Below, piece by piece: positions 1 to 5,769 of a stretch of 6,392 nt of DNA. Numbering within the stretch: the first letter of the stretch is position 1; every line of letters starts with the position of its first letter. The stretch comes from JADJOY01 sp964450125 (GTDB taxonomy: Bacteria; JADJOY01): contig CAYVDO010000440.1 in NCBI GenBank assembly GCA_964450125.1, forward strand, positions 1-6,392. The letters are read 5' to 3'. The notes below the pieces were generated by a model. The model worked only from the letters and a program-made list of their open reading frames with translations. It ran no database searches and was not told the DNA's origin. A program made the position numbers and the translations under genes.

Positions 1-666
1 ATCGAGCGCCGCTCCGGGCAGGACTTCCGGGCCTACATTCGCGAGCGCATCGTGCGGCCGCTCGGGCTCGCGGACCTTCACCTCGGTGACACCGAGGGCC
101 TCGACGAGCGCGTGGCACCGGTGGTCCACGTGGGCGAGCGCCCCGCGCCGGCGCTGCTCGCCGACCTCGGCATCGCGCTTTCGCCCAGCGTCACCGACGA
201 CGAGAAGTACTTCGAGGCCTACAACCGCCCGGACGTCCGCGCCGCGGGCGCGCCGGCGAGCGGCGCCGTGGCGACCGCGTCTGCGCTGGCGCTCTTCTAC
301 CAAGGTCTCCTTCACGACCTCGCCGCGCGCGACGGCGAGCACCGCGTGTGGCGGCCCGCGACCATCGCCCGCGCCCTGGAAGTGCGCACCGGCGAGCTGA
401 TCGACCCCATGATCCGCCGCCGCGCCCATCGTGGCCTGGGCGTGGTGATCGCCGGCGACGACGACAAGGTCTACCGCGGCTTCGGCGCCGAGGTCTCGCT
501 GCAGGCATTCGGCCACCCGGGAGCAGGCGGGCAGGTGGCGTGGGCCGATCCCGCCACCGGGATCTCGTTCGTGTGCCTCACCAACGGCTTCGATCGCGAC
601 GTGATCCGGCTCGGCATGCGCGGCGTGGTGCTCTCCGGCCTCGCCGCGAGATGCGCCGAAGCCTGA
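1..666 (+). CDS. Beta-lactamase-fold serine hydrolase/esterase, C-terminal part (5' end outside window)
   Basis: The frame is open from the first base and ends at TGA 664-666, giving 221 visible residues with no start in the window. An early stretch (FRAYIRERIVRPLGLADLHLG, ~residues 9-29) resembles the 'PLGL-D-' segment of the serine beta-lactamase/EstB/penicillin-binding-protein-like family. Further on, a Gly/Ala-rich piece (GAPASGAVATASALALFYQG) matches the segment that usually precedes a helix in these enzymes. Near the C-terminus FGHPGAGGQVAWADP corresponds to the third active-site motif (the KTG equivalent, often HxG in the esterase branch). The catalytic SxxK and probably the Tyr motif lie upstream and cannot be checked. 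Members hydrolyse esters or amides by an acyl-serine mechanism; substrate is unknown, and a true antibiotic beta-lactamase is unlikely for this branch. The next gene starts 11 bp downstream on the same strand, so the two are probably co-transcribed. Confidence 0.85.
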   Translation: MERRSGQDFRAYIRERIVRPLGLADLHLGDTEGLDERVAPVVHVGERPAPALLADLGIALSPSVTDDEKYFEAYNRPDVRAAGAPASGAVATASALALFYQGLLHDLAARDGEHRVWRPATIARALEVRTGELIDPMIRRRAHRGLGVVIAGDDDKVYRGFGAEVSLQAFGHPGAGGQVAWADPATGISFVCLTNGFDRDVIRLGMRGVVLSGLAARCAEA

Positions 667-668
667 AC

Positions 669-676
669 GGGGAAAG
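669..676 (+). promoter_or_regulatory. Shine-Dalgarno GGGGAAAG for the acyltransferase gene
   Basis: A purine-rich GGGGAAAG lies one base before the ATG at 678, in the 11-bp gap after the hydrolase stop. It decides the start: the same frame is open upstream to 348, but that part overlaps the hydrolase gene and reads as Arg/Pro-rich shadow sequence. Confidence 0.6.
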
Positions 677-677
677 C

Positions 678-1724
678 ATGGCGGCCAAGACCACGCCGAA
701 GCGCGCAAGCAAGACCACGCCACGCCGATCCGCGGGACGTACGCGATCGTCCGCACCTGCCGACTCGGATCAACCCGCCCGCCACTCGGCTGGAGGGACG
801 CGCTCCGTCGCGTCCGCAAGCGAAACCCGGAAGAAGAGACCGGCCCGCGCGAAGTGCCTCGGCCTCGTCGATTCCTGGGCGGAAACCATTCGTCGCGAAG
901 TCGCTGGCCCCAACTTCCAGCGCGACCCCGAGTTCCTGAAGAAGCTGATCCCCCTGATGGAGATCTGGGGCCGCTACTTCGACGCCGAGGTGCGCGGCTG
1001 GGAGAACATCCCCAAATCGGGCCCGATGATGCTGGTGGGGAATCACTCGGGTGGCGCGCTCACTCCGGACACCGCTGCGGTGATGGCGGGCTGGTATCGC
1101 CAGCGCGGCTTCGCGCAGCCGCTCATCGGCCTCGCCTTCGACACCGCCTTCGGCATCCCCGGCTTTCGCGACCTGATGCGCAAGATCGGCCAGGTGCCGG
1201 CGAGCTGGGAGAACGTCGGCAAGGCCCTCGACGAGGGCGCCGCCGTGCTCGTCTATCCGGGCGGCGTCCACGAGGTGTACCGCCCGTGGAAAGACCGCGA
1301 CAAAGTGGATTTTGGCGGCCACAAAGGCTTCATCCGCGTCGCCCTCGAGAAGCAGGTGCCCATCGTGCCCATCGTCGGTCACGGCGGCCACCACACCCTC
1401 GTCGTGCTCACCCGCGGCGAGAAGCTCGCCAAGCTGCTCCGCATGGAGCGGATCCGGATGAAGACCTACCCGATCCTGCTGCAGATCCCCTGGGGCATCT
1501 CACCCGCACTCCCCGGCGTGCCGCTGCCCGCCAAAGTCACCGTCCAGATCCTCAAGCCCATCGACTGGCGGAAGCTCGGCCCCAAAGCCGCCAGCGACTC
1601 CAAGATCATCGACCGCTGCTACACCGAGATCATGACCAAGATGCAGACCGCGATGGACGCCCTCGCCAAGGAAACCCCACACCCCCTGCGCGCCCGGCTC
1701 AAGAAACTCGTCGCGCGCGGGTGA
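678..1724 (+). CDS. 1-acylglycerol-type (LPLAT/MGAT-like) acyltransferase with basic N-terminal tail
   Basis: A 348-residue protein of the PlsC/lysophospholipid acyltransferase superfamily, which moves an acyl group from acyl-CoA (or acyl-ACP) to a glycerolipid hydroxyl at the membrane. Visible blocks: the catalytic His in VGNHSGG (N122, H123) with the next acidic residue at D131; a mid-domain FDTAFGIPGFRDLMRKIG (~154-171); the glycerol-phosphate-type block as LVYPGGVHEVYRP (191-203, E199), where the family usually has FPEG/FPGG; then KGFIRVALEKQVPIVPIVG (216-234). The YPGG-HE form and the long stretch after it resemble the MGAT/DGAT2-like LPLAT branch more than classical PlsC. Residues 1-58 are a disordered Lys/Arg/Ser/Thr/Ala-rich tail with internal repeats (KTTP twice, SAG-TRS twice). 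There is no obvious signal peptide. It follows the esterase gene by 11 bp, so an operon is likely. The acceptor (lysophosphatidate, monoacylglycerol, diacylglycerol or other) cannot be told from sequence. Confidence 0.88.
   Translation: MAAKTTPKRASKTTPRRSAGRTRSSAPADSDQPARHSAGGTRSVASASETRKKRPARAKCLGLVDSWAETIRREVAGPNFQRDPEFLKKLIPLMEIWGRYFDAEVRGWENIPKSGPMMLVGNHSGGALTPDTAAVMAGWYRQRGFAQPLIGLAFDTAFGIPGFRDLMRKIGQVPASWENVGKALDEGAAVLVYPGGVHEVYRPWKDRDKVDFGGHKGFIRVALEKQVPIVPIVGHGGHHTLVVLTRGEKLAKLLRMERIRMKTYPILLQIPWGISPALPGVPLPAKVTVQILKPIDWRKLGPKAASDSKIIDRCYTEIMTKMQTAMDALAKETPHPLRARLKKLVARG
686..721 (+). repeat. 12-bp direct repeat coding the KTTP repeat in the acyltransferase tail
   Basis: CAAGACCACGCC occurs at 686-697 and again at 710-721, an offset of 24 bp (eight codons). 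Being in frame, it gives two Lys-Thr-Thr-Pro units. This suggests the basic tail grew by short in-frame duplication. Confidence 0.75.
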
Positions 1725-1743
1725 GCCGCTGCAATCGGCTCAC
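1721..1743 (+). terminator. Terminator-like hairpin overlapping the acyltransferase stop codon
   Basis: GTGAGCCG (1721-1728) pairs perfectly with CGGCTCAC (1736-1743) around a 7-nt loop. The left arm includes the TGA stop at 1722-1724. No T-run follows, so it is not a textbook intrinsic terminator. It may still act as a 3'-end stabiliser or weak terminator between convergent genes. Inverted repeats without T-tracts are common in GC-rich genomes. Confidence 0.45.
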
Positions 1744-1961
1744 GCATGAGGCGGATGGAGAGTGCGAGACAAGAGGTTGATTCGATATCCGTTTGGCCAC
1801 CAGGACGCCGTGAGTTTCATCTGCTGACCGTCCGCGAAGCTGGCTCTGCAATCCCAATCGTCCCCCAGGCTCAGCGGCCAGAGGTCGAAGCAGCTCACCG
1901 ACACGGGATCCGGAAGAGCCGCAAGAGGAGCCGCTGGGTCGCAGTCGTTACACTGGACGTC
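1740..1961 (-). pseudogene. Possible relic coding fragment (unrecognised)
   Basis: On the minus strand an open frame runs from just after a TAG (1962-1964) to a TGA at 1740-1742, 73 sense codons. The predicted product has a more protein-like composition than its rivals: it includes CFDLWPLSLGDDWDCRASF and later MKLTASWWPNGYRINL, with mixed hydrophobic, acidic and aromatic residues and mainly G/C third positions in the middle. There is no ATG near the start and no Shine-Dalgarno before the internal GTG codons. Upstream of the TAG the same frame continues as 1962-2144 with a different, Arg/Cys-rich character. I do not recognise a family. It may be a decayed gene remnant or chance. Confidence 0.2.
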
Positions 1962-1989
1962 CTATCGAGCTTCAGGAGTGTACGCCGAA

Positions 1990-2041
1990 CGCTGTCGAAG
2001 AACATGAAGGGCAGCGCGCTCACAGAGTGGCTTCGACAGCG
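1990..2041. repeat. 11-bp perfect inverted repeat with 30-nt spacer
   Basis: CGCTGTCGAAG at 1990-2000 is the exact reverse complement of CTTCGACAGCG at 2031-2041. The arms could form a cruciform or RNA stem with a 30-nt loop. It lies mid-way between convergent genes, far from either stop codon, so it does not look like a terminator for either. Function is unknown. Confidence 0.6.
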
Positions 2042-2236
2042 CAGGAATGCCCCACACGCATCCCGCAGCGAGCGCACCCACTCCAAGACAACCGATTCGC
2101 CGAGCCTTCAATTCGACTCGATCTCCTCGCACCGGTCTTCGCACGCAGCACCGCGACCTGCACGCTGCCGAGCGACGGCATGTAGCCTCATGGTCGAGCG
2201 GCTCTCATGATGCAAGGTGATCGTGTCGGTGGAGGC

Positions 2237-4076
2237 TCAGCCGGGAACGATCGTGCCGGATTGGATCTGGGCGTGGAGCTTGGGGGTGAGCTTCACGTAG
2301 CGGGCGGAGCGTAGGACGTAAATGGGATCGCGGACGCGCTTCAGATCGTAGGCCTCGGCGCGGTATTCGCCCTTTTTGGGCTTGAGGGTGGAAGTCACTT
2401 GCATGGCGTCGCCGAGGACGCGGACGAAGAGAGGGCGCTGGGCGACGGCGAGGTGCTCTTTCACGTAGTGGAGCAGCTTGGCCGGGGAGAAGCCTGGGCC
2501 CACGCGAAGGGCGGCCATGCCGGCGCGGCCGTCGGTGTTGGGGATGGTGACGCCGAAGACGTTGGCGTCCAGGACACCGGGGGCGCGGTGGAGGATCTCG
2601 GCGACTTCCTGCGTGGAAACGTTTTCACCCTTCCAACGGTAGGTGTCGCCGAGGCGGTCGACGAAGGAGAGCCAGCCGCCTTCGTGGAGTAGGACCAGGT
2701 CGCCGGTGTTGAAATAGCGATCACCGCGCTTGAAGACGTTGGTGAGGATCTTCTGGGCGGTGGCTTTGGCGTCGACGTACCCATCGAAGGTGAGCCATGG
2801 GGTGAGCTTGCCGACGAGAAGGCCGGACTGGCCGACGCCGACTTCCTCGCAGAAGCCGCGGGGATTGCGGATCAGCTCGCCGGTTTCGGGATCGCAGCGG
2901 ATCACGGCTTGCTTGCGCAGCTTTCGCCCGATCATGCCGGGGCGCCCGCGCCAGTTGAGCGCGGGTGCGTTCCCTTCGGTGGAGCCGTAGAACTCGCGCA
3001 CCATCGGGATGCTGAAGCGCTTCTGGAACTTTTCCCAGATCTCGGCGCGCAGGCCGTTCCCCACGGCCACGCGCAGGCGATGCTGGCGTTCTTCGGGGCG
3101 TTCGGGGGCTTGAAGGAGGTAGCGGCAGAGCTCGCCGATGTAAACGAAGGACGTGGCGTCGAAGGTCCGGATGTCGTCCCAGAATTGGCTGACCGAGAAC
3201 TTCTTGCGCAGCGCGATGGCCGCACCCGTGGCGAGTGCCGAGCCCCACCCCAGGAAGAGCGCGTTGGAGTGGAAGAGCGGCAGCGGCACGTAGATGACGT
3301 CGCCGGGGCCGGCGCGGTGCATGAGGTGGCCGAACACCAGGTTCGCGCCGAGCATGCGCTGGTTCCGGATCACGGCGGCTTTGGGCAAGCCGGTGGTGCC
3401 GGAGGTGTAGACGTAGCAGAAGACGTCTTTGTTGCTAGGGATGTGAAGGCGCAGGCGAGTCCGCGTGGGCTCGCGGCGGATCTCGTCGTCGATCGGGGTG
3501 GGGAGATTTCGTCCGGGGACGTCGGGATCGCCGACCTCACGGCTCACCCAAACGGTGAGCTTGGCGACGGCGCTCGCGCCCTCGCGCTCGAGATCGTTCA
3601 CACGGGCGTAGTGCTCGGCGCCCACCAGCGCGAACTTGGCGCGGCTCACGTGGATGGCGTGTGCCAGGGCGGCGCCCACGAGCTGGGTGTTGANNNNNNN
3701 NNNTGAGGGCGCCCACGGCGCCGAGCTTCGAGAGGCCGAGGAGCGCGAACAGGAACTCGGGGCGGTTGTCCATGACGATCGCGACCACGGTCTTGGGGCG
3801 GACACCGTGGCGCTCGAACCAGCTCGCGAATTGGTTCGCCTGGGCGTTGATCTGGGCCCAGGTGTGGCGCTCGTCGCGGTAGAGGAGCGCCAAGTCGCGG
3901 GCGTTGCGGCGTGCGCGCGCTTCGAGCATGAGCGCCGGGCTGCCGATACCGTACGGGATGAGCTGCGGCGAGTCGATCGCCATGCGCACGCCGTAGCGCG
4001 CCGCGGAGGCCAGATCGAGCGCCAGGGAGAGCGTGTCGCCGAGGGGCAACGAGGCGAGGGCGTCGGGAGTCTTCAT
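2237..4076 (-). CDS. FATP/FadD-type long- or very-long-chain acyl-CoA synthetase (split only by an N run)
   Basis: An AMP-forming acyl-CoA ligase of the ANL superfamily: fatty acid + ATP + CoA gives acyl-CoA + AMP + PPi. The gene reads ATG at 4076 to TGA at 2237-2239. Without the 10 Ns at 3694-3703 it is 1830 bp and 609 residues, the usual FATP size. Motifs: P-loop YTSGTTGLPK (220-229), FYGSTEGN (359-366), YFNTGDL with the ATP-ribose Asp456, DRLGDTYRWKGENVST (470-485; FATP signature region), GRAGMAAL (513-520), and a C-terminal LKPKKGEY (561-568) where the catalytic Lys normally sits. N-terminal GALINTQLVG (122-131) matches the FATP 'GALINxxLxG' pattern once the Ns are removed. The start at 4076 follows GGAA five nt upstream; a further in-frame ATG at 4142 would place the putative operator inside the gene and adds an atypical sequence. 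Likely supplies acyl-CoA to the neighbouring acyltransferases; substrate chain length or a sterol/bile-type acid cannot be resolved. Confidence 0.93.
3694..3703. other. Assembly gap of 10 Ns inside the acyl-CoA synthetase gene
   Basis: Ten Ns interrupt the gene and, as 10 is not a multiple of three, break its frame. On the minus strand the flanks read GGC GCC CTC A [Ns] TC AAC ACC CAG. Joining them directly gives Gly-Ala-Leu-Ile-Asn-Thr-Gln, the residues expected in this family. The gap therefore probably contains no missing bases. Confidence 0.9.
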
Positions 4077-4087
4077 TGGCGTTCCAT

Positions 4088-4101
4088 TGAAACACGTTCT
4101 A
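4088..4101. promoter_or_regulatory. Putative KstR-like (TetR family) operator
   Basis: TGAAACACGTTCTA matches every fixed position of TNNAACNNGTTNNA, the consensus known for KstR, the TetR-family repressor of sterol/lipid catabolism in mycobacteria and relatives. The site lies 11 bases upstream of the synthetase ATG (4076), where a bound repressor would block transcription or its early elongation. The match is seen directly; that a TetR-type, fatty-acyl- or steroid-CoA-responsive regulator binds here is inference, and no regulator gene is in the window. Confidence 0.45.
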
Positions 4102-4104
4102 TTT

Positions 4105-4114
4105 TGGTCGACCA
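4105..4114. promoter_or_regulatory. 10-bp perfect palindrome TGGTCGACCA beside the putative operator
   Basis: TGGTCGACCA is fully self-complementary and sits three bases from the KstR-like site. It could be a half of a larger operator or a second regulator site. A 10-bp palindrome can occur by chance in a spacer of this size. Confidence 0.3.
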
Positions 4115-4258
4115 CGGGAGGCGAAGCCACGTGTCGGTCCATTTTCGCGGTTGTTCAGGCGAGGGAGGAGCGGCGCATCCCGCGGGCTCGGACGTGGTGT
4201 GTCTCGGCCGGAGGCCCGCCGGTCCCTCGGTGGGTCGGCGCGGACGTCGAACGCATGC

Positions 4259-4266
4259 GGAGGTGA
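4259..4266 (+). promoter_or_regulatory. Strong Shine-Dalgarno GGAGGTGA for the alpha/beta hydrolase
   Basis: GGAGGTGA is nearly a full anti-16S complement; its GGAGG core ends six bases before the ATG at 4270. It fixes the start codon and suggests efficient translation. Confidence 0.8.
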
Positions 4267-4269
4267 GGG

Positions 4270-5478
4270 ATGAGCGCGCGCGCTGAGGCCACGCCGCTGG
4301 GGTGGCTGCGTCGATTCGGGCGCTGGGTGAGTGGGGCATTCACGCGCAGCCCGCGTTCCGCACCTGCGGGCCCACCTCCTTTTGCGAATCGGGACGAAGA
4401 GCGCAATCGTTCGGCGTTCGCCACGGCGTCGCGCGCTGTCGGCGGCGCCATCGACGACGCCATGCTCGGCGTCATGAAGTCCGCCGAGCGATTCCCGAGC
4501 GACGCGGAGCTGGCGCGCGTGCGCCACGAGGTGGACGAAGCGCACGCGTTTTACACTTCGAGCGGCGCACTCACCCAGCCCAGCCTCTACCACGCGCCGC
4601 CGCCGCCCATCGACGGCCTGGAGGTGAGCCACGGTTGGTTCCCCGGCCTCGCCTACGAACATCTCGCGTTTCGCAGCGACTTCGAACCGCCGCCCGATCA
4701 GATCGGCGCCCATCGCTGGCGCTCGTACGTCTCGAACCAGACGGCGCACGCGTGGGTGCTGCGCCACGGTGATCCCACGCGCCCGTGGCTGGTGTGCGTC
4801 CACGGTCTCGGCACCGGCAGCCCGTGGATGGATTTCCCGGGCTTTCGCGCGTCGACACTGCACCATTCGCTGGGGCTCAACCTCGCGTTCCCGGTGCTGC
4901 CGCTCCAGGGGCCGCGCCGCAGCCCGGGGATGGAGCGCTCGGCGCTGGTGTCGTTCGATCTCGTCGACACGCTGAACGGCGTCACCCAGGCGGTGTGGGA
5001 TACGCGCCGGCTGGTGCGGTGGATTCGCGAGCAAGGCGGGACGCGGATCGGCATCTACGGGCTCTCGGTGGGCTCGTACGTGGCGTCGCTGGTTTCCGGG
5101 CTCGAGGACGTGGAGCTCGCGGTGGCGGGCATTCCGGTGTGCGACCTGCCACAGCTTTTCCAGAGCCACAGCCCCGAGGAGATGCGCCAGCGCGAGGACT
5201 GGTCGCAGGCGGTGTGGGGGAAGACCGAGGAGCTCTTCCGGCTCATCTCGCCGAGGCTGCTCGGCTCGCGAGCACCGTCGGACAGGCGATTCATCTTCGC
5301 CGGACACGCCGATCGCATCACCACACCGGCGCAGGCCGATCGACTCTGGCAGGCGTGGGATCGATGCACCATCCGCTGGTTCGATGGCGGCCACGTGAGT
5401 TACTTCTGGTCGGGACAGGTGGCGCGTTTCGTCGATCGCGTGCTGATGGACGCCGGCTTCCGCGGCACGGGAGCCTGA
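4270..5478 (+). CDS. Alpha/beta hydrolase (esterase/lipase-like, unassigned substrate)
   Basis: 402 residues with a complete alpha/beta-hydrolase core. The oxyanion-hole strand is WLVCVHGLGTGSPWMDFPGF (173-192; H178-G179). The nucleophile elbow is IYGLSVGSY with Ser266 (GxSxG form GLSVG). The acid is probably D348 in FAGHADRITTP, and the catalytic His is H375 in FDGGHVSYFW. A Pro-Leu-x-Gly-Pro-Arg-Arg stretch (~211-217) between the first two elements resembles the pattern seen in ABHD18-like/uncharacterised hydrolases. Residues 1-~110 form a basic, Pro-rich N-terminal extension with a possible amphipathic start (LGWLRRFGRWVSGAF, 10-24) that might associate with membrane; there is no clear cleavable signal peptide. 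It is divergent from the acyl-CoA synthetase and upstream of the wax ester synthase, which suggests a lipid or ester substrate. Triad assignment is firm; substrate is inference. Confidence 0.88.
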   Translation: MSARAEATPLGWLRRFGRWVSGAFTRSPRSAPAGPPPFANRDEERNRSAFATASRAVGGAIDDAMLGVMKSAERFPSDAELARVRHEVDEAHAFYTSSGALTQPSLYHAPPPPIDGLEVSHGWFPGLAYEHLAFRSDFEPPPDQIGAHRWRSYVSNQTAHAWVLRHGDPTRPWLVCVHGLGTGSPWMDFPGFRASTLHHSLGLNLAFPVLPLQGPRRSPGMERSALVSFDLVDTLNGVTQAVWDTRRLVRWIREQGGTRIGIYGLSVGSYVASLVSGLEDVELAVAGIPVCDLPQLFQSHSPEEMRQREDWSQAVWGKTEELFRLISPRLLGSRAPSDRRFIFAGHADRITTPAQADRLWQAWDRCTIRWFDGGHVSYFWSGQVARFVDRVLMDAGFRGTGA

Positions 5479-5532
5479 CGAGCCGCCTACCGAGCATGGG
5501 ACCCCGCGACGACCGAACAGCACCTCCCTCAC

Positions 5533-5562
5533 GCGGCGACAGGGGCTTGAAAAGCCCCCGAA
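5533..5562. repeat. Hairpin repeat copy A (GGGGCTTGAAAAGCCCC core)
   Basis: Stem GGGGCTT (5542-5548) pairs with AAGCCCC (5552-5558) around a GAA loop. It is flanked by GCGGCG (5533-5538) upstream and CGAA (5559-5562) downstream. Copy B repeats all of these ~200 bp later. It begins ~64 bp past the hydrolase stop and lacks a T-run, so a terminator role is possible but weak. Confidence 0.7.
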
Positions 5563-5588
5563 CGCGCAATCGGAGGGGCTGGGCCGTC

Positions 5589-5621
5589 GAGGGACCACGG
5601 CCCCTTCGGGGCCTGGCCCTC
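5589..5621. other. Long stem-loop with two one-base bulges
   Basis: GGCCCC (5599-5604) pairs with GGGGCC (5608-5613) over a TTC loop. The stem continues outward as CCA/TGG (5595-5597 with 5614-5616) and GAGGG/CCCTC (5589-5593 with 5617-5621), with single bulges at A5594 and C5598. This gives 14 base pairs, an unusually stable structure. A small GAAA-tetraloop hairpin (CGCC/GGCG, 5623-5634) follows directly. Confidence 0.6.
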
Positions 5622-5715
5622 CCGCCGAAAGGCGCGTCGGTCTCTACGCTCTCGGCACATCTCTCCGCGAGCCGGCGGCGAGCCGCGAGTGCAGCGAGTC
5701 GCCTTGGGGGTGGGT

Positions 5716-5740
5716 CCCGCCACGGCTTTGCCGCGGCGGG
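5716..5740. other. Stem-loop immediately before hairpin copy B
   Basis: CCCGCC (5716-5721) pairs with GGCGGG (5735-5740); after an A/C mismatch, CGGC (5723-5726) pairs with GCCG (5730-5733) around a TTT loop. It abuts hairpin B, so the two would stack or compete in an RNA. Confidence 0.55.
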
Positions 5741-5765
5741 CGGGGGGCTTGAAAAGCCCCCCGAA
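5733..5765. repeat. Hairpin repeat copy B, directly upstream of the WS/DGAT ribosome binding site
   Basis: GGGGGGCTT (5742-5750) pairs with AAGCCCCCC (5754-5762) around a GAA loop, a 9-bp perfect stem. GCGGCG lies at 5733-5738 and CGAA at 5762-5765, matching copy A. The right arm ends two bases before AAGGAG, so the hairpin could affect ribosome access or transcript start/stability. Confidence 0.7.
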
Positions 5766-5769
5766 GGAG
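5764..5769 (+). promoter_or_regulatory. Shine-Dalgarno AAGGAG for the GTG-started WS/DGAT
   Basis: AAGGAG lies four bases before GTG 5774. Together with the conserved N-terminus it supports the GTG start over the in-frame ATG at 5834, which would remove the family's first conserved block. Confidence 0.7.

Larger units (their letters stand above)
1725..2236. other. Convergent intergenic region without a convincing gene
   Basis: These ~510 bp separate the 3' ends of the acyltransferase and acyl-CoA synthetase genes. GC content is visibly lower than in the neighbouring genes. An ATG frame at 1746-2210 (+) has no Shine-Dalgarno and an Arg/Ser/His/Pro-rich product typical of non-coding sequence. 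Short minus-strand frames at 1895-2086 and 1962-2144 are likewise weak. The region holds the hairpin at 1721-1743, an 11-bp inverted repeat (1990-2041), a small 5-bp stem at 2166-2180 (TGCCG/CGGCA) that might serve the minus-strand gene's 3' end, and a possible relic frame at 1740-1961. No IS ends or tRNA were recognised. Confidence 0.6.
4077..4269. promoter_or_regulatory. Divergent promoter region between acyl-CoA synthetase and alpha/beta hydrolase
   Basis: The two genes are transcribed away from each other from this 193-bp spacer. About 4082-4105 is strikingly AT-rich against a GC-rich background, as expected for a promoter next to the synthetase start. I could not place convincing -35/-10 pairs for either direction. 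The half near the hydrolase (4115-4258) is GC-rich and shows no clear signals beyond the Shine-Dalgarno. Confidence 0.55.

Noticed and set aside
348..677. N-terminal extension of the acyltransferase frame upstream of 678
   Set aside because: It overlaps the esterase gene in another frame, is Arg/Pro-rich shadow sequence, and the good Shine-Dalgarno sits at 669-676.
471..1394. A 307-codon minus-strand frame opposite the esterase and acyltransferase
   Set aside because: Antisense shadow of two well-supported genes; no family motifs.
1746..2210. A 154-codon + strand open frame starting with ATG between the convergent genes
   Set aside because: No Shine-Dalgarno, product dominated by Arg/Ser/His/Pro with no recognisable motif, and lower GC than real genes around it.
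2909..3706. A 265-codon + strand frame opposite the acyl-CoA synthetase
   Set aside because: Runs antisense to conserved AMP-binding motifs and through the N run; composition is typical of a shadow.
2237..4142. A genuine frameshift or split acyl-CoA synthetase pseudogene
   Set aside because: The frame change falls exactly at the 10 Ns, and removing them rejoins the family consensus with all motifs present.
4077..4142. Longer synthetase start at ATG 4142
   Set aside because: Adds 22 residues unlike the family N-terminus and would put the AT-rich pocket and operator-like site inside the coding sequence.
4099..5598. A 499-codon minus-strand frame opposite the alpha/beta hydrolase
   Set aside because: Antisense shadow in GC-rich DNA; Arg/Pro/Ala/His-rich with no domain, while the + strand frame has a full catalytic triad and a strong ribosome binding site.
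5533..5765. CRISPR array from the repeated hairpin
   Set aside because: Only two palindromic copies ~200 bp apart; no regular 30-40 bp spacers and no cas genes.
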